53,391 nucleotides of DNA from Candidatus Apopatosoma intestinale (GTDB taxonomy: Bacteria > Bacillota > Clostridia > Oscillospirales > CAG-272): NCBI GenBank assembly GCA_003524145.1, contig DODZ01000028.1, forward strand, positions 1 to 53,391. Direction: 5' to 3'. The position numbers and the translations under genes are program-made. Within the stretch, counting starts at the first letter, position 1. Every line of letters begins with the position of its first letter. The notes below the pieces were generated by a model, which had not been told where the DNA came from, ran no database searches, and saw only the letters and a program-made list of their open reading frames with translations. Positions 42,874 through 51,349 of the stretch are shown piece after piece.

Positions 42874-44031
42874 TTAAAAAAGTATTCCTTTGTTCTCATC
42901 TGCATAGAGTCCCTCACGCATAAGCCTGAGGAATGTTGCTTCCTGACTGTTGTGCATCTGCTCGGCATAGACAAGGCTGAGTTTATTATCCATATCTACT
43001 ATCACATGGTAGCCCGCCGCGCCGCACCAACCGAAAATTTTTCTCGGTGCATTCGGCACTCCGAGCGCGATGGGGTCATCAAGCGTATAGACGCCGAGTC
43101 CGTAGTTGTAATACCTGTACTGCTCCCATTGCCATGAGTCGCGCACGGCGGCAATCTCGTTTTCGCGCATGAGCTTCAGCGTATCTTCGCCGATTATGCG
43201 CACGCCGTCTGCCGAAACGCCGCCGCGTGCGAGAGCATCCATCAGCTTTGCCGTATCATCGCGGCAGGAGATGACACCCGCGCCGCCGCAGTCGTATTCG
43301 CTTCCGAGAATATATGTGTTTCTCTGCGTTTCGTTGAGATGAGAGGTTTCCGTATCAGGCTCGAACTTATAAAGCGGAGCGACATCGTCGTTTTTGCCCT
43401 TTTTCACGCCGTATGATGTTCTTGTCATTCCGAGCGGGGAAAAGAATTTGCGCTCGGCAAAGTCGCCGAAGCGCTCGCCGATAAGCTCCTCGCAGTATGC
43501 CGCGAGCAGGTCGTGGCAAAGACTGTACCGCCATGCGGTGCCGGGCCGGAAGACAAGCGGCGTTTCTGCAAGCGCACGGGAAATCTCTCTTGTCGGCAGT
43601 CTGCCGTCCGTGCGTTCGTAAGCCGCGCGGATCTGAGGCGTGTCGCGGTCGTAGGTAAGCCCCGCCGTCATCGTAAAGAGATTGCGCACCGTTATCGGGC
43701 GCTCTGCGGGGACAAGCTTTTCGTTTCCGTCCGCATCCGCCACTCGCACGAGAGGAGACTTCCACTCGGGCAGAACATCTGATATCGGCGCGTCGAGTTT
43801 AAGGATTCCTTTTTCCCAGAGCGTCATGGCGAGCGCGCAGGTTATCACCTTTGAAACGGAATAGAGATAATGCGTCTCGCCGCCTGTCATCAGGATTCCG
43901 TTTTCTCTGTCGCTGTAGCCGGAGGCATGGGTATATACCTGCTTTCCGTCCTTATAGACGGAGCAGCTGTTGCCGACGACGCGCCAGTCTGTCAGATATT
44001 CTATATTTTTCGTCAGCGTTTCAAAAGCCAT
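42874..44031 (-). CDS. Serine hydrolase of the beta-lactamase/class C family
   Basis: A 385-residue member of the serine beta-lactamase-like (DUF/EstB-type) hydrolases. The SxxK motif is SVSK (Ser58, Lys61). The second motif reads Tyr-Ser-Leu (WRYSLCHDLL) as in non-lactamase members. The third region is GWCGAAGYH in place of a KTG box. There is no signal peptide, so an intracellular esterase or peptidase is more likely than antibiotic resistance. Two starts are possible: an ATG overlapping the upstream stop as ATGA, or the ATG 12 nt downstream with GAGG 6 nt before it, which I use. It is co-transcribed with the cyclophilin. Confidence 0.85.
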   Translation of the reverse strand: MAFETLTKNIEYLTDWRVVGNSCSVYKDGKQVYTHASGYSDRENGILMTGGETHYLYSVSKVITCALAMTLWEKGILKLDAPISDVLPEWKSPLVRVADADGNEKLVPAERPITVRNLFTMTAGLTYDRDTPQIRAAYERTDGRLPTREISRALAETPLVFRPGTAWRYSLCHDLLAAYCEELIGERFGDFAERKFFSPLGMTRTSYGVKKGKNDDVAPLYKFEPDTETSHLNETQRNTYILGSEYDCGGAGVISCRDDTAKLMDALARGGVSADGVRIIGEDTLKLMRENEIAAVRDSWQWEQYRYYNYGLGVYTLDDPIALGVPNAPRKIFGWCGAAGYHVIVDMDNKLSLVYAEQMHNSQEATFLRLMREGLYADENKGILF

Positions 44032-44039
44032 TTTGTGCC

Positions 44040-44618
44040 TCATTCAATCGTTATCGAGATTATCTTCGGCTGATTTTCGGCAGGGATGGTGCCGTTGCCG
44101 TCGATGGGCTTTGCATCGGCGCATATCTTGTCTACGACTTCCATGCCGCTTGTCACCTGACCGAAGGCGGCATAGGCGCCGTCGAGATATGCCGCGTCTT
44201 TATGCATGATAAAGAACTGCGAGCTTGCGCTGTTATAGTCCTGAGCCCTTGCCATGGAGATTACGCCGCGCTTGTGGGAAAGAGTATTGTTTACGCCGTT
44301 TGCGGTAAATTCGCCCTTGATAGTGAGGCGGTTGCCCTGACTGTCGGTATTGCCGCCCGTGCCGTTGCCGAGCGGGTCGCCGCCCTGAATCATGAAGCCG
44401 TCCATTATGCGGTGAAATGTGAGCCCGTTATAGAAGCCCTTCTTTGCGAGATTCACAAAGTTTTTCACGGTTATGGGAGCGATATCGGGATAAAGCTCTA
44501 CTGTTATGGTGCCGTAGTTTTCGACCTCTATCTTTGCTATGGTTTTCTTGCTTCCGCAGGAGCAGAGCACGAGAAGGAGCATGGAGAGGACGAGTGCAAA
44601 TGAAATTATCTTTTTCAT
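44040..44618 (-). CDS. Cyclophilin-type peptidyl-prolyl isomerase lipoprotein
   Basis: A secreted foldase of 192 residues. The lipobox ends at Cys20 (VLCSC). The cyclophilin core is clear: VKNFVNLAKKGFYNGLTFHRIMDGFMIQGGDP, FTANGVNNTLSHKRGVISMA, SSQFFIMHKDAAYLDGAYAAFGQVTSGMEVVDKI. The catalytic Arg of FHR and the substrate-binding QGGDP/SSQFFI are all present. I chose the internal Met because it directly follows a GGAGG site. With the FKBP lipoprotein at 36.2 kb this gives two extracytoplasmic prolyl isomerases within 8 kb. Confidence 0.92.
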   Translation of the reverse strand: MKKIISFALVLSMLLLVLCSCGSKKTIAKIEVENYGTITVELYPDIAPITVKNFVNLAKKGFYNGLTFHRIMDGFMIQGGDPLGNGTGGNTDSQGNRLTIKGEFTANGVNNTLSHKRGVISMARAQDYNSASSQFFIMHKDAAYLDGAYAAFGQVTSGMEVVDKICADAKPIDGNGTIPAENQPKIISITIE

Positions 44619-44760
44619 GAGAAAGCCTCCGTTAATATTATATCGGGAATATATTAACATATTTTCTCCGAAAACTCAATACTTTTATCCGATTTATACT
44701 CAAATTTACATATTTTTTATATAATGAAGCAAAATAAATAAAAATCCCGCGGAGGAAAAA

Positions 44761-45438
44761 ATGGCTTCATTATTTGTCAGAACACTGATAATATATATCA
44801 TGCTGATTGCCGTATTGCGCTTCATGGGCAAGCGGCAGATAGGACAGATGCAGCTCTCGGAGCTGATAACGGCACTTCTTCTATCCGAGCTTGCCTCTCA
44901 GCCGCTCACCGATGCCGATATCCCGATAATCTATGCCGTGATACCGATATTTCTGCTTGTTTCCGTGGAGGTGATAATGTCATATCTATCGACAAAGAGT
45001 AATATCATGAAGAAAATACTGGATAGCACCCCGAGCATTATCATCAGAAAAGGGCAGATAGACCAGCGCGAAATGCTCCGCATGCGCATGAGCATGGAGG
45101 AACTGATGGGCGAGCTGCGGCTCAAGGGCATATCCGCCGTAAACGAGGTTGACTATGCTATACTGGAGCAAAACGGGCAGATTTCCGTGCTGACAAATGA
45201 CAAAAATTCTCCGCTGAAGCAGAAGGATATGAATATCGAGGGCGACGGAAACGGCATCGAGCATATGCTTATTGTCGATGGGCATATTTCCGATTATGAA
45301 ATGAAGGTCACGGGAAAAACGAAGGAATGGATTTCCGGCGAGATGAAAAAGCGCCGCATCGTCGATATAGGTGATATTTTTCTCATGACGGTGGACGATA
45401 AGGAAAATACTGTGGTTATCCGTAAGGAGGAAAAATGA
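44761..45438 (+). CDS. YetF/DUF421 family membrane protein
   Basis: 225 residues. Three N-terminal helices with the family motifs FVRTLIIYIMLIAVLRFMGKRQIGQMQLSELI, then a cytoplasmic domain of two similar halves (PSIIIRKGQIDQREMLRMRMSMEELMGELR; EVDYAILEQNGQISVL). The motif GKRQIGQMQLSELI is diagnostic. Biochemical function is unsettled; YetF-type proteins have been tied to sporulation-germination in Bacillus. GGAGG precedes the ATG. It overlaps the next gene by ATGA. Confidence 0.9.
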   Translation: MASLFVRTLIIYIMLIAVLRFMGKRQIGQMQLSELITALLLSELASQPLTDADIPIIYAVIPIFLLVSVEVIMSYLSTKSNIMKKILDSTPSIIIRKGQIDQREMLRMRMSMEELMGELRLKGISAVNEVDYAILEQNGQISVLTNDKNSPLKQKDMNIEGDGNGIEHMLIVDGHISDYEMKVTGKTKEWISGEMKKRRIVDIGDIFLMTVDDKENTVVIRKEEK

Positions 45439-45821
45439 AAACATTTATCTGTGCGCTGGCGGTGATCTGCATACTGACGGGAGCCGTGGTGCTGAATATG
45501 CTTTCGATAAACAGAAGCGTGGACGAAATGATCGATATCGCCTCATCCGTGCCCGGGCATGACGGCGATATAGCGGATGATTTCTCGGATGTGGCTGAAA
45601 AGGTGGAGAAGCTCTGGGAGCTCTGGGACAAGAAGATAACAAAGCTTGCCTATACCGTCGGCTATGACGATATCAACCGTGCTGACGATGCAATGAGCGA
45701 GCTTTATACAAGCTATATAACAAAATCAAAGGAGGGCTTCATCACTGCACGGCTGAAATTCATAGATGCCGTACGCCGCATAAAGCAGATGGAAAATTTC
45801 AATCTGCAAAGCATTTTTTAA
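45435..45821 (+). CDS. DUF4363 protein, partner of YetF
   Basis: 128 residues: one N-terminal membrane helix (about 3-23) and an extracytoplasmic helical domain (VAEKVEKLWELWDKKITKLAYTVGY). Its start overlaps the yetF stop as ATGA. The pair DUF421-DUF4363 is recurrent in Clostridia, and the helical pattern with WELWDKK and LYTSYI fits DUF4363. Function is unknown. Confidence 0.85.
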   Translation: MKTFICALAVICILTGAVVLNMLSINRSVDEMIDIASSVPGHDGDIADDFSDVAEKVEKLWELWDKKITKLAYTVGYDDINRADDAMSELYTSYITKSKEGFITARLKFIDAVRRIKQMENFNLQSIF

Positions 45822-45994
45822 AAGAGCGGCGGATTATATTTTCACCGGCATCTGCATATTATAAATTTGGAAAGAATTTCAAATTCCCTCTGATATGCGG
45901 ATGCTTTTTTGACTATATGAATAAAAGAGAAGCATGCAGAATGCGATTTTTGACCTTTTTCGAAAAAAAACACATCATTTTTTTCTGAAAACGG
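45822..45994. other. A/T-rich spacer, no gene seen
   Basis: This stretch between the DUF4363 gene and the next promoter is A/T-rich, with no ribosome-site-linked frame and no strong hairpin. I see nothing in it. Confidence 0.5.
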
Positions 45995-46023
45995 TTGACT
46001 TTTACATCATCCCATGCTATTAT
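45995..46023 (+). promoter_or_regulatory. Promoter of the cohesin/CxxC-repeat protein gene
   Basis: TTGACT and TATTAT with a 17-nt spacer. The predicted leader of about 145 nt contains possible pairings (ATCGGT near 46027 with ACCGAT near 46123, and a GCAG/CTGC stem). No known riboswitch signature was recognised. Confidence 0.65.
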
Positions 46024-46174
46024 ATACATATAATGTGTATCGGTATCTTGTTTCTTTGCGCCCATTCGGTTCGGAGGCAGAGAAGCTGCATGGCAAACGA
46101 CAGCGCCGATGTGGTTTTCGGGGTATCGGACCGATTTTTGAGAAATAATCATTTCACTTACGGAGGAATCGAAA

Positions 46175-48181
46175 ATGAAAAAGAAAATTATGCTGTCCCT
46201 GCTGGTAGTACTCATGCTGGTTGTGGCAAGCCTGCCTCTTCTGGCGGCTGATGCACCTGTGGTTTACATTGACAGCACAGGCGTTCCCGCCGATATGGAA
46301 GCCGGCGCGGAATTTACAGTATACCTCAAGATAAAGAATAACACCGGTCTGAGTGCCATCGAAATGACATTTACATATCCGGATTGCCTCGAGCTTACAG
46401 CTATAGAAAAAACCGGTGCCGAAGTTGCTTTCGACGGTTTCTTGGGCAACCCCGCAGCATCCAAGCTGGTTGTTGATGCCTCAGCCAATGTTACCGACAA
46501 CGGTATCATCGCTACGCTCAAGTTCAAGGTAAAAGACGGTGTTAAAACCGGCAGTCAGACAATCGGCGTAACTGTAAACAGTGCGTGCGACTTTGATCTT
46601 AACTCTTACTTTGAGGAGGGCAAACCCGGCACAACAGAGTCCGCTACAGTAAGCACAAAGTGTGCTCATGTACTTGAGGAGGGCTATTCCAAAACAGCAG
46701 AAGAGCACTACAAGCTCTGCACAAAGTGCGGCGAGCACTTTGAAACGGCAGCTCACACTTTCACATATGACAATACCGACGCGACAAAGCATACATTCAG
46801 ATGCTCTACCTGCGCATATACCGGTACGGCTGCTCATACATACACATATGCCGATAAGGACGATACTCATCACAGCGCTACATGCAGCGTCTGCGCAGGT
46901 GTAAATCCTATTGAGCACCATTATGCCGCAGAGGGCACAGTAAAGCAGGAAGCTACATGCGTAGCCAAGGGCTGGACAACATATACATGTACAGACTGCG
47001 CTCATAAGAAGGATGTAGAAGATATTGCTCAGAAGGCTCATGTATTCGGCGAGTGGACAAAGGTTGACGACAATAACCATAAGCGCACATGTACAACCTG
47101 CCCCGCAGGCGTAACTCCCGCTGAAGAAACAGCGGCTCACAACTGGGATGCAGGCGTTATCACAACACCCGCAACACATACCGAGACAGGCGTAAAGACT
47201 TGTACATGTGCAACATGTGCCGCTACAAAGACAGAAGATGTTCCCGTAAACCCCGAGCACAACTGGAGCGCATGGACATCCGCTGATGACGGCAAGCATA
47301 CACGCACATGCTCCGTAGGTCACGAAGTTGAGACAGAAGACCACAAGTGGAACGAAGGTGTGGTGACAAAGGTTGCCACATGCAAGGAAGAGGGCGTAAA
47401 GCACCATAAGTGTACAGTATGCGGCTTTGAGAAGGACTTTGCTATAGAGAAGCTTCCCGAGCATACATGGGAAGACTGGAAGGTCAAGGATATGAAGCTC
47501 CATACACGCACCTGCAAGGTTTGCGGCATGGTAGAAGAGGGCGAGCATAACCAGGGCAAGAGAGTTAAGAAGAACGCTACCTGCACAGAGGACGGCGGAT
47601 ATACATATTACTGCTCCGATTGCGGCGCAAAGACAGGAAGCATCAAGATCAGAGCAAAGGGTCATGTATTCACGGATTGGGTACTTGATACGGAAGCTAC
47701 GGCAACTACAGACAACATATACAAGAGAACATGCCGCGTTTGCGGTGTGACGGAAACAAGCACAGTAAAGTGCGAGCATACCGAAACAAAGACCGAAACA
47801 AAGGAAGCTACCTGCACAGAGGACGGATATGTTCGCAAGGTTTGCACTGCCTGCGGATTCATAGTTGAGTCTGAGGAAGTTAAGGCTACAGGTCACAAGG
47901 CGGGCGAATGGGAAGTTTCCAAGGCTGCTACAGAGACCGAAAAGGGTCTGAAAGTCAAGAAGTGCACTGCTTGCGGTGAAGTTCTCGAATCTGAAGAAAT
48001 CCCGATGATTGAGAAGCAGACAACAGCTTCTACAACTGAAGCAACCACAACCTCTGCTACAACAGCAGAACCCGAACCCGATAAGAAGAGCAATACCGCT
48101 CTCATCGTAATTCTCTCTGTGATAGGCGTTGCGGCAATCGGTACAGTTGCGGCGCTCATCATCAAGAAGAAAAAAGCATAA
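46175..48181 (+). CDS. Membrane-anchored protein with a cohesin-like domain and 12 CxxC modules
   Basis: A 668-residue exported protein. The signal peptide is about 1-24. Residues 28-150 form a cohesin-type domain (TVYLKIKNNTGLSAIEMTFTY, GIIATLKFKVKDGVKTGSQTIGV). From about 155 to 615 a Cys/His-rich array holds 12 CxxC motifs (CTKC, CSTC, CSVC, CTDC, CTTC, CATC, CTVC, CKVC, CSDC, CRVC, CTAC, CTAC) and many HT/HxW steps at roughly 35-45 residue spacing. One unit near residue 380 has lost its second Cys (RTCSVGH). A Thr/Ser/Glu linker precedes a C-terminal helix and KKKK. No dockerin is encoded nearby. The function is unknown; metal-dependent adhesion or a scaffold are options. Confidence 0.82.
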   Translation: MKKKIMLSLLVVLMLVVASLPLLAADAPVVYIDSTGVPADMEAGAEFTVYLKIKNNTGLSAIEMTFTYPDCLELTAIEKTGAEVAFDGFLGNPAASKLVVDASANVTDNGIIATLKFKVKDGVKTGSQTIGVTVNSACDFDLNSYFEEGKPGTTESATVSTKCAHVLEEGYSKTAEEHYKLCTKCGEHFETAAHTFTYDNTDATKHTFRCSTCAYTGTAAHTYTYADKDDTHHSATCSVCAGVNPIEHHYAAEGTVKQEATCVAKGWTTYTCTDCAHKKDVEDIAQKAHVFGEWTKVDDNNHKRTCTTCPAGVTPAEETAAHNWDAGVITTPATHTETGVKTCTCATCAATKTEDVPVNPEHNWSAWTSADDGKHTRTCSVGHEVETEDHKWNEGVVTKVATCKEEGVKHHKCTVCGFEKDFAIEKLPEHTWEDWKVKDMKLHTRTCKVCGMVEEGEHNQGKRVKKNATCTEDGGYTYYCSDCGAKTGSIKIRAKGHVFTDWVLDTEATATTDNIYKRTCRVCGVTETSTVKCEHTETKTETKEATCTEDGYVRKVCTACGFIVESEEVKATGHKAGEWEVSKAATETEKGLKVKKCTACGEVLESEEIPMIEKQTTASTTEATTTSATTAEPEPDKKSNTALIVILSVIGVAAIGTVAALIIKKKKA

Positions 48182-48206
48182 GTTTTAAAGCAAATTAAAT
48201 TAGATG

Positions 48207-48241
48207 AAATATCCTCCCCTGCTTTGCACGGGAGGATATTT
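48207..48241 (+). terminator. Terminator of the cohesin/CxxC gene
   Basis: A perfect 12-bp stem (48207-48218 with 48230-48241), A/T-rich at its base, 25 nt after the stop. The following T run is short. Confidence 0.65.
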
Positions 48242-48274
48242 CGGTCTGCAGGCAAAGTTGCGTGCAATAACGGA

Positions 48275-48320
48275 CTACGGCAAAACAGACGCACCATCCG
48301 GTGCGTCTGTTTTGCCGTAG
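48275..48320. terminator. 21-bp perfect inverted repeat, likely strong bidirectional terminator
   Basis: Arms 48275-48295 and 48300-48320 pair without mismatch around a 4-nt loop. The AAAACAG/CTGTTTT portion supplies A and T tracts for both directions. Its right end abuts the -35 box of the next promoter. Confidence 0.7.
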
Positions 48321-48323
48321 CTC

Positions 48324-48352
48324 TTGACAAATAAGCCGCGCAGTGCTATAAT
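48324..48352 (+). promoter_or_regulatory. Consensus promoter of the PII-like/antiporter unit
   Basis: TTGACA and TATAAT, both perfect, separated by 17 nt. The predicted leader is about 45 nt. Confidence 0.85.
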
Positions 48353-48404
48353 CACAAAATGTAGAGAATTGTCATTTTATATATAAATACAAGGAGGCTT
48401 TTAT

Positions 48405-48740
48405 ATGCAGCTTTTCGTTCTTATTCTCAACAAAACAGAATGTCTGCCGAAACTTCTCGGCGAATTTCTCAGTGCCGGAATAAAGGGTGCCACGATCTAT
48501 GATTCCATGGGTGAGGTGCAGTATATCGGTCATGAGACGGTAGAGCCGCCCCCGATATTCGGCTCGCTCCGCAAATTTATCAATCCCGACCATGAGCAGA
48601 ATAAAACCGTTCTCGTGATACTTCGCGATGAGCAGGTGGAAGCTGCCCGCGCCATAGTAAATAATGTGACAGGCGGGCTCGATAAGCCAGGTACAGGCAT
48701 TATATTTACTGTTCCCGTATCGTTTGTCGAGGGAATCTGA
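48405..48740 (+). CDS. PII-like signalling protein (ferredoxin-like fold)
   Basis: 111 residues. The beta-alpha-beta repeats LFVLILNKTECLPKLLGEFLSAGIKGATIYDSMG and KTVLVILRDEQVEAARAIVNNVTGG match the PII/CutA-like superfamily, with a connecting loop (VQYIGHETVEPPP) where the T-loop would lie. The usual GlnB uridylation Tyr and ATP motif are not clear, so it is not classical GlnB. AAGGAGG precedes the ATG. Next comes a cation/proton antiporter, a pairing seen for PII-like regulators of transporters. It may bind a nucleotide and gate the antiporter; ligand unknown. Confidence 0.78.
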   Translation: MQLFVLILNKTECLPKLLGEFLSAGIKGATIYDSMGEVQYIGHETVEPPPIFGSLRKFINPDHEQNKTVLVILRDEQVEAARAIVNNVTGGLDKPGTGIIFTVPVSFVEGI

Positions 48741-48809
48741 TCTCACCAAAAAATTTACAATCGAAAGGACTTAATCCCGATATATTCGGATAATTTTGAA
48801 TAAACTGAA

Positions 48810-49985
48810 ATGAACACTTTACTTGCTCTCGGCATAGCGATGGCGGCAGGCTTGCTCATGACGCGCATCATCAAGCTTGTACACCTGCCGAATGTTACTG
48901 CTTTTCTTATCGCGGGACTGCTTATCGGTCCCTCTGTTTCCGGACTTATCAGTGCCGAAGCTATCGACGGCTTTGATATAATAGTAAATGTAGCTCTCGG
49001 CTTTATTGCCTTTTCTATAGGCGGAGAATTCCGCCTTTCTTCGCTGAAATCACTCGGCAAGAGAATTACAGTGATAACAGGCTTTCAGGCATTCACGGCA
49101 ACGATTTTCGTTCTTTTGATATTGCTTGTCACCGGAACGGATAAATCTATCGCCTTCACGCTTTCTGCCATCGCTACGGCAACGGCACCTGCGGCTACAC
49201 TCCTTGTAGTTCGCCAATACAAGGCGAAGGGACCGCTGACCGATACGCTTCTGCCTGTTGTTGCACTTGACGATGCTTTCGGTCTTATGATATTCTCGAT
49301 ATTTTTCTCGATAGCAAAGGCACTTGCCACAGGCACGGAGCCGAGCGTTAAAAATATGCTCGTCGAGCCGCTTGTCGAGATAGTGCTCTCGCTCGTTATC
49401 GGCGCGGCAATCGGCGCTCTGCTGGCGCTCTGCTGCCGATTCTTCAAATCGCGTGCCAACCGCCTCTCGCTCTGCGTCATGGCGACTGTCGTCGGTGTTG
49501 CTCTCTCGGAGATACTCTCGCTTTCCTCGCTTCTCGTCTGCATGATGATAGGTGCGCTCTTTGCAAATCTCTGCGGCGAATACGAAAAGATTCTCGAGGG
49601 CGTCGACCGCTGGACTCCGCCTCTCTTCATGCTTTTCTTCGTGATATCGGGCGCGGAGCTGAACCTTTCTGTCCTTCCCTCTGTGGGAATTGTCGGTGTG
49701 CTTTATATTCTGTTTCGAGCCTTCGGCAAATATTCCGGTGCTTTTGTCGGAGCGGCTATCACACATTCGCCCAAGGAAGTGCGCGATTATCTCGGACTTA
49801 CACTCCTGCCGCAGGCCGGCGTTGCCGTAGGTATGGCACAGATGGCTGTAGCCGAGCTTCCTGCCGAATACGGCATGAAAATTCAGGCGGTTGTACTCTG
49901 TGCAACGCTTGTATATGAGATAGTCGGTCCTGTCATCACCAAGATTTCGCTTGCAAAGGCAGGAGAGATTACCGTAGGCAAATAA
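48810..49985 (+). CDS. CPA2-type cation:proton antiporter, membrane domain only
   Basis: 391 residues forming about 12 helices. The family motifs are seen as LPNVTAFLIAGLLIGPS near the N terminus, FSIGGEFRL, and ALDDAFGLMIFSIFF in the ion-binding core. There is no C-terminal RCK/TrkA-N domain, unlike KefB/KefC. It probably exchanges K+ or Na+ for H+. The ribosome site is weak, so translation may be coupled to the PII-like gene 69 nt upstream, which could supply the missing regulatory input in trans. This regulatory proposal is inferred. Confidence 0.9.
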   Translation: MNTLLALGIAMAAGLLMTRIIKLVHLPNVTAFLIAGLLIGPSVSGLISAEAIDGFDIIVNVALGFIAFSIGGEFRLSSLKSLGKRITVITGFQAFTATIFVLLILLVTGTDKSIAFTLSAIATATAPAATLLVVRQYKAKGPLTDTLLPVVALDDAFGLMIFSIFFSIAKALATGTEPSVKNMLVEPLVEIVLSLVIGAAIGALLALCCRFFKSRANRLSLCVMATVVGVALSEILSLSSLLVCMMIGALFANLCGEYEKILEGVDRWTPPLFMLFFVISGAELNLSVLPSVGIVGVLYILFRAFGKYSGAFVGAAITHSPKEVRDYLGLTLLPQAGVAVGMAQMAVAELPAEYGMKIQAVVLCATLVYEIVGPVITKISLAKAGEITVGK

Positions 49986-50064
49986 TATCTCACGTCAAAT
50001 TCACATGGCAAAATATCCATGGCAAAGCAACAGGAAAAAATAAGACAAAACGGAGGTTTTCGCA

Positions 50065-50640
50065 ATGAAACTGCCAAAGAGTATCGACCGCATACCTTAT
50101 AGCGAGCTGCGCGGAGAAAACAGACTTGCTCTGCCTGAAACCTTTGTGCTTCTTTTCTTTGCCTGCGCCTTTGTCGGCTGGATATACGAGGTGGTATATT
50201 ACTATACGCTCGGCTGGGGCTTTCATAATTCGGGCTTCTTCTACGGACCTTTTATCCCGATATACGGCATAGGCGCAATGCTGATACTGCTGACAACGGC
50301 GAAGCTCCGCCGCCATCCCGCGCTTGTTTTTATAGTTGCCGCGGCTGTGGCAACAGTGCTCGAGTATATCGTCGGCAAGCTTCTGCTTGTGATAGGGGAC
50401 ATCCGCCTCTGGGACTACAGCGAGATGAAATACAATTTAGAGGGGATTATCTGCCTCAAATGCTCGCTTATCTTCGGCGTGCTTGCAATAGTGCTTACTT
50501 ATCTGCTTTTGCCGCTGATGTTTTATATCAGCCGCAAAATAGGAGCGATAGCCCGCCATATAATCAGCGGTCTGCTCCTTTTCGCATGGCTTGCAGATGC
50601 GGTATTCTCTCTGATTTTTAATTTCAAGAGCAGAATGTAA
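50065..50640 (+). CDS. CmpB-like membrane protein (putative ABC transporter permease family)
   Basis: 191 residues with about five helices. The family pattern is FVGWIYEVVYY, SGFFYGPFIPIYGIGAMLI, EYIVGKLLL, LWDYSEMKYNLEGIICLKCSLIFG, as in the ABC_trans_CmpB group. Despite its name the family is not shown to be an ABC permease. GGAGG precedes the ATG. No operon partner is evident: the upstream gene is 79 nt away and the next has its own promoter. Confidence 0.85.
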   Translation: MKLPKSIDRIPYSELRGENRLALPETFVLLFFACAFVGWIYEVVYYYTLGWGFHNSGFFYGPFIPIYGIGAMLILLTTAKLRRHPALVFIVAAAVATVLEYIVGKLLLVIGDIRLWDYSEMKYNLEGIICLKCSLIFGVLAIVLTYLLLPLMFYISRKIGAIARHIISGLLLFAWLADAVFSLIFNFKSRM

Positions 50641-50661
50641 CTGTGAATTTTGCCTTTTTTA

Positions 50662-50690
50662 TTGACTTTTTCGCCCGATTATTATATTAT
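50662..50690 (+). promoter_or_regulatory. Promoter of the phosphoribosyltransferase gene
   Basis: TTGACT and TATTAT with a 17-nt spacer, about 45 nt before the ATG. Confidence 0.65.
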
Positions 50691-50736
50691 ATTTCTGTAG
50701 AGAATAATATTAAAAATACTTTTGGAGGCATATACT

Positions 50737-51291
50737 ATGTTTTACAAAATGAAATTGGCAGGGCTTGAGAGAGATCTTCCGCTCTGCAAGGTAAATGATG
50801 AGCTTTATATCGGTGCTTTTGTCATATTCGGTGATGTGGAGCTGACCTGCGCCTGTGCAAGGGAACTTCTCAAGATAGCACCGCCTCACGATATAATGAT
50901 AACAGCCGAGAGCAAGGGTATTCCGCTTCTTTTTGAGATGGCTCGTCAGAGCGGCGAAAACAAATATCTCATAGCGAGAAAGGCTCCGAAGCTCTATATG
51001 AAGGACATTTTTTCCACTGAGGTAAATTCCATAACCACCGCAAAGAAGCAGACTCTCTATATCGACGGGGAGGATGCAAAATCGATGCGCGGCAAGAGGG
51101 TTATCATCGTAGATGATGTTATCAGCACAGGCGAAAGCCTGCGCGCCGTAGAAAAGCTTGTAAAACTCGCCGGAGGAAATATCGTCGGCAAAATGGCTAT
51201 TCTTGCCGAGGGCGATGCGCAGTATCGCGATGATATCCTCTATCTTGAGAAGCTTCCGCTCTTCAATCCCGACGGCTCCGCAAAGGAATAA
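50737..51291 (+). CDS. Phosphoribosyltransferase, adenine/xanthine PRT-like
   Basis: 184 residues from the ATG that follows GGAGG; an upstream in-frame TTG overlaps that site and is unlikely. The PRPP loop is VIIVDDVISTGES (122-134), and the core beta-sheet has IMITAESKGIPLLFEMARQSG with KYLIARKAPK, as in adenine PRT-type enzymes. It should salvage a purine base to its nucleotide, but the base cannot be fixed by sequence reading. pepV lies 58 nt downstream and may be co-transcribed. Confidence 0.88.
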   Translation: MFYKMKLAGLERDLPLCKVNDELYIGAFVIFGDVELTCACARELLKIAPPHDIMITAESKGIPLLFEMARQSGENKYLIARKAPKLYMKDIFSTEVNSITTAKKQTLYIDGEDAKSMRGKRVIIVDDVISTGESLRAVEKLVKLAGGNIVGKMAILAEGDAQYRDDILYLEKLPLFNPDGSAKE

Positions 51292-51349
51292 TGAACAAAA
51301 AATACGGGCAGGCGCATAACCTGCCCGAAGGTCTTATTGAGAGGTATTT

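Noticed and set aside
42874..44031. Antibiotic-resistance beta-lactamase
   Set aside because: It lacks a signal peptide, and the YxN and KTG motifs are replaced by YSL and GAAG forms. A non-lactamase serine hydrolase is more likely.
46030..46174. Cyclic-di-GMP or other known riboswitch in the cohesin leader
   Set aside because: None of the conserved core strings I know for c-di-GMP-I/II, c-di-AMP, glycine, THF or guanidine classes is present.
46481..47896. 471-residue Cys-rich frame on the minus strand
   Set aside because: The Cys content comes from reading the repeat array of the cohesin/CxxC gene backwards. It has no promoter or ribosome site.
46650..48000. Possible CRISPR-like regular repeats
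   Set aside because: The spacing reflects protein-level CxxC modules with diverged DNA, and the region is one open frame. No CRISPR repeat-spacer pattern or cas gene is present.
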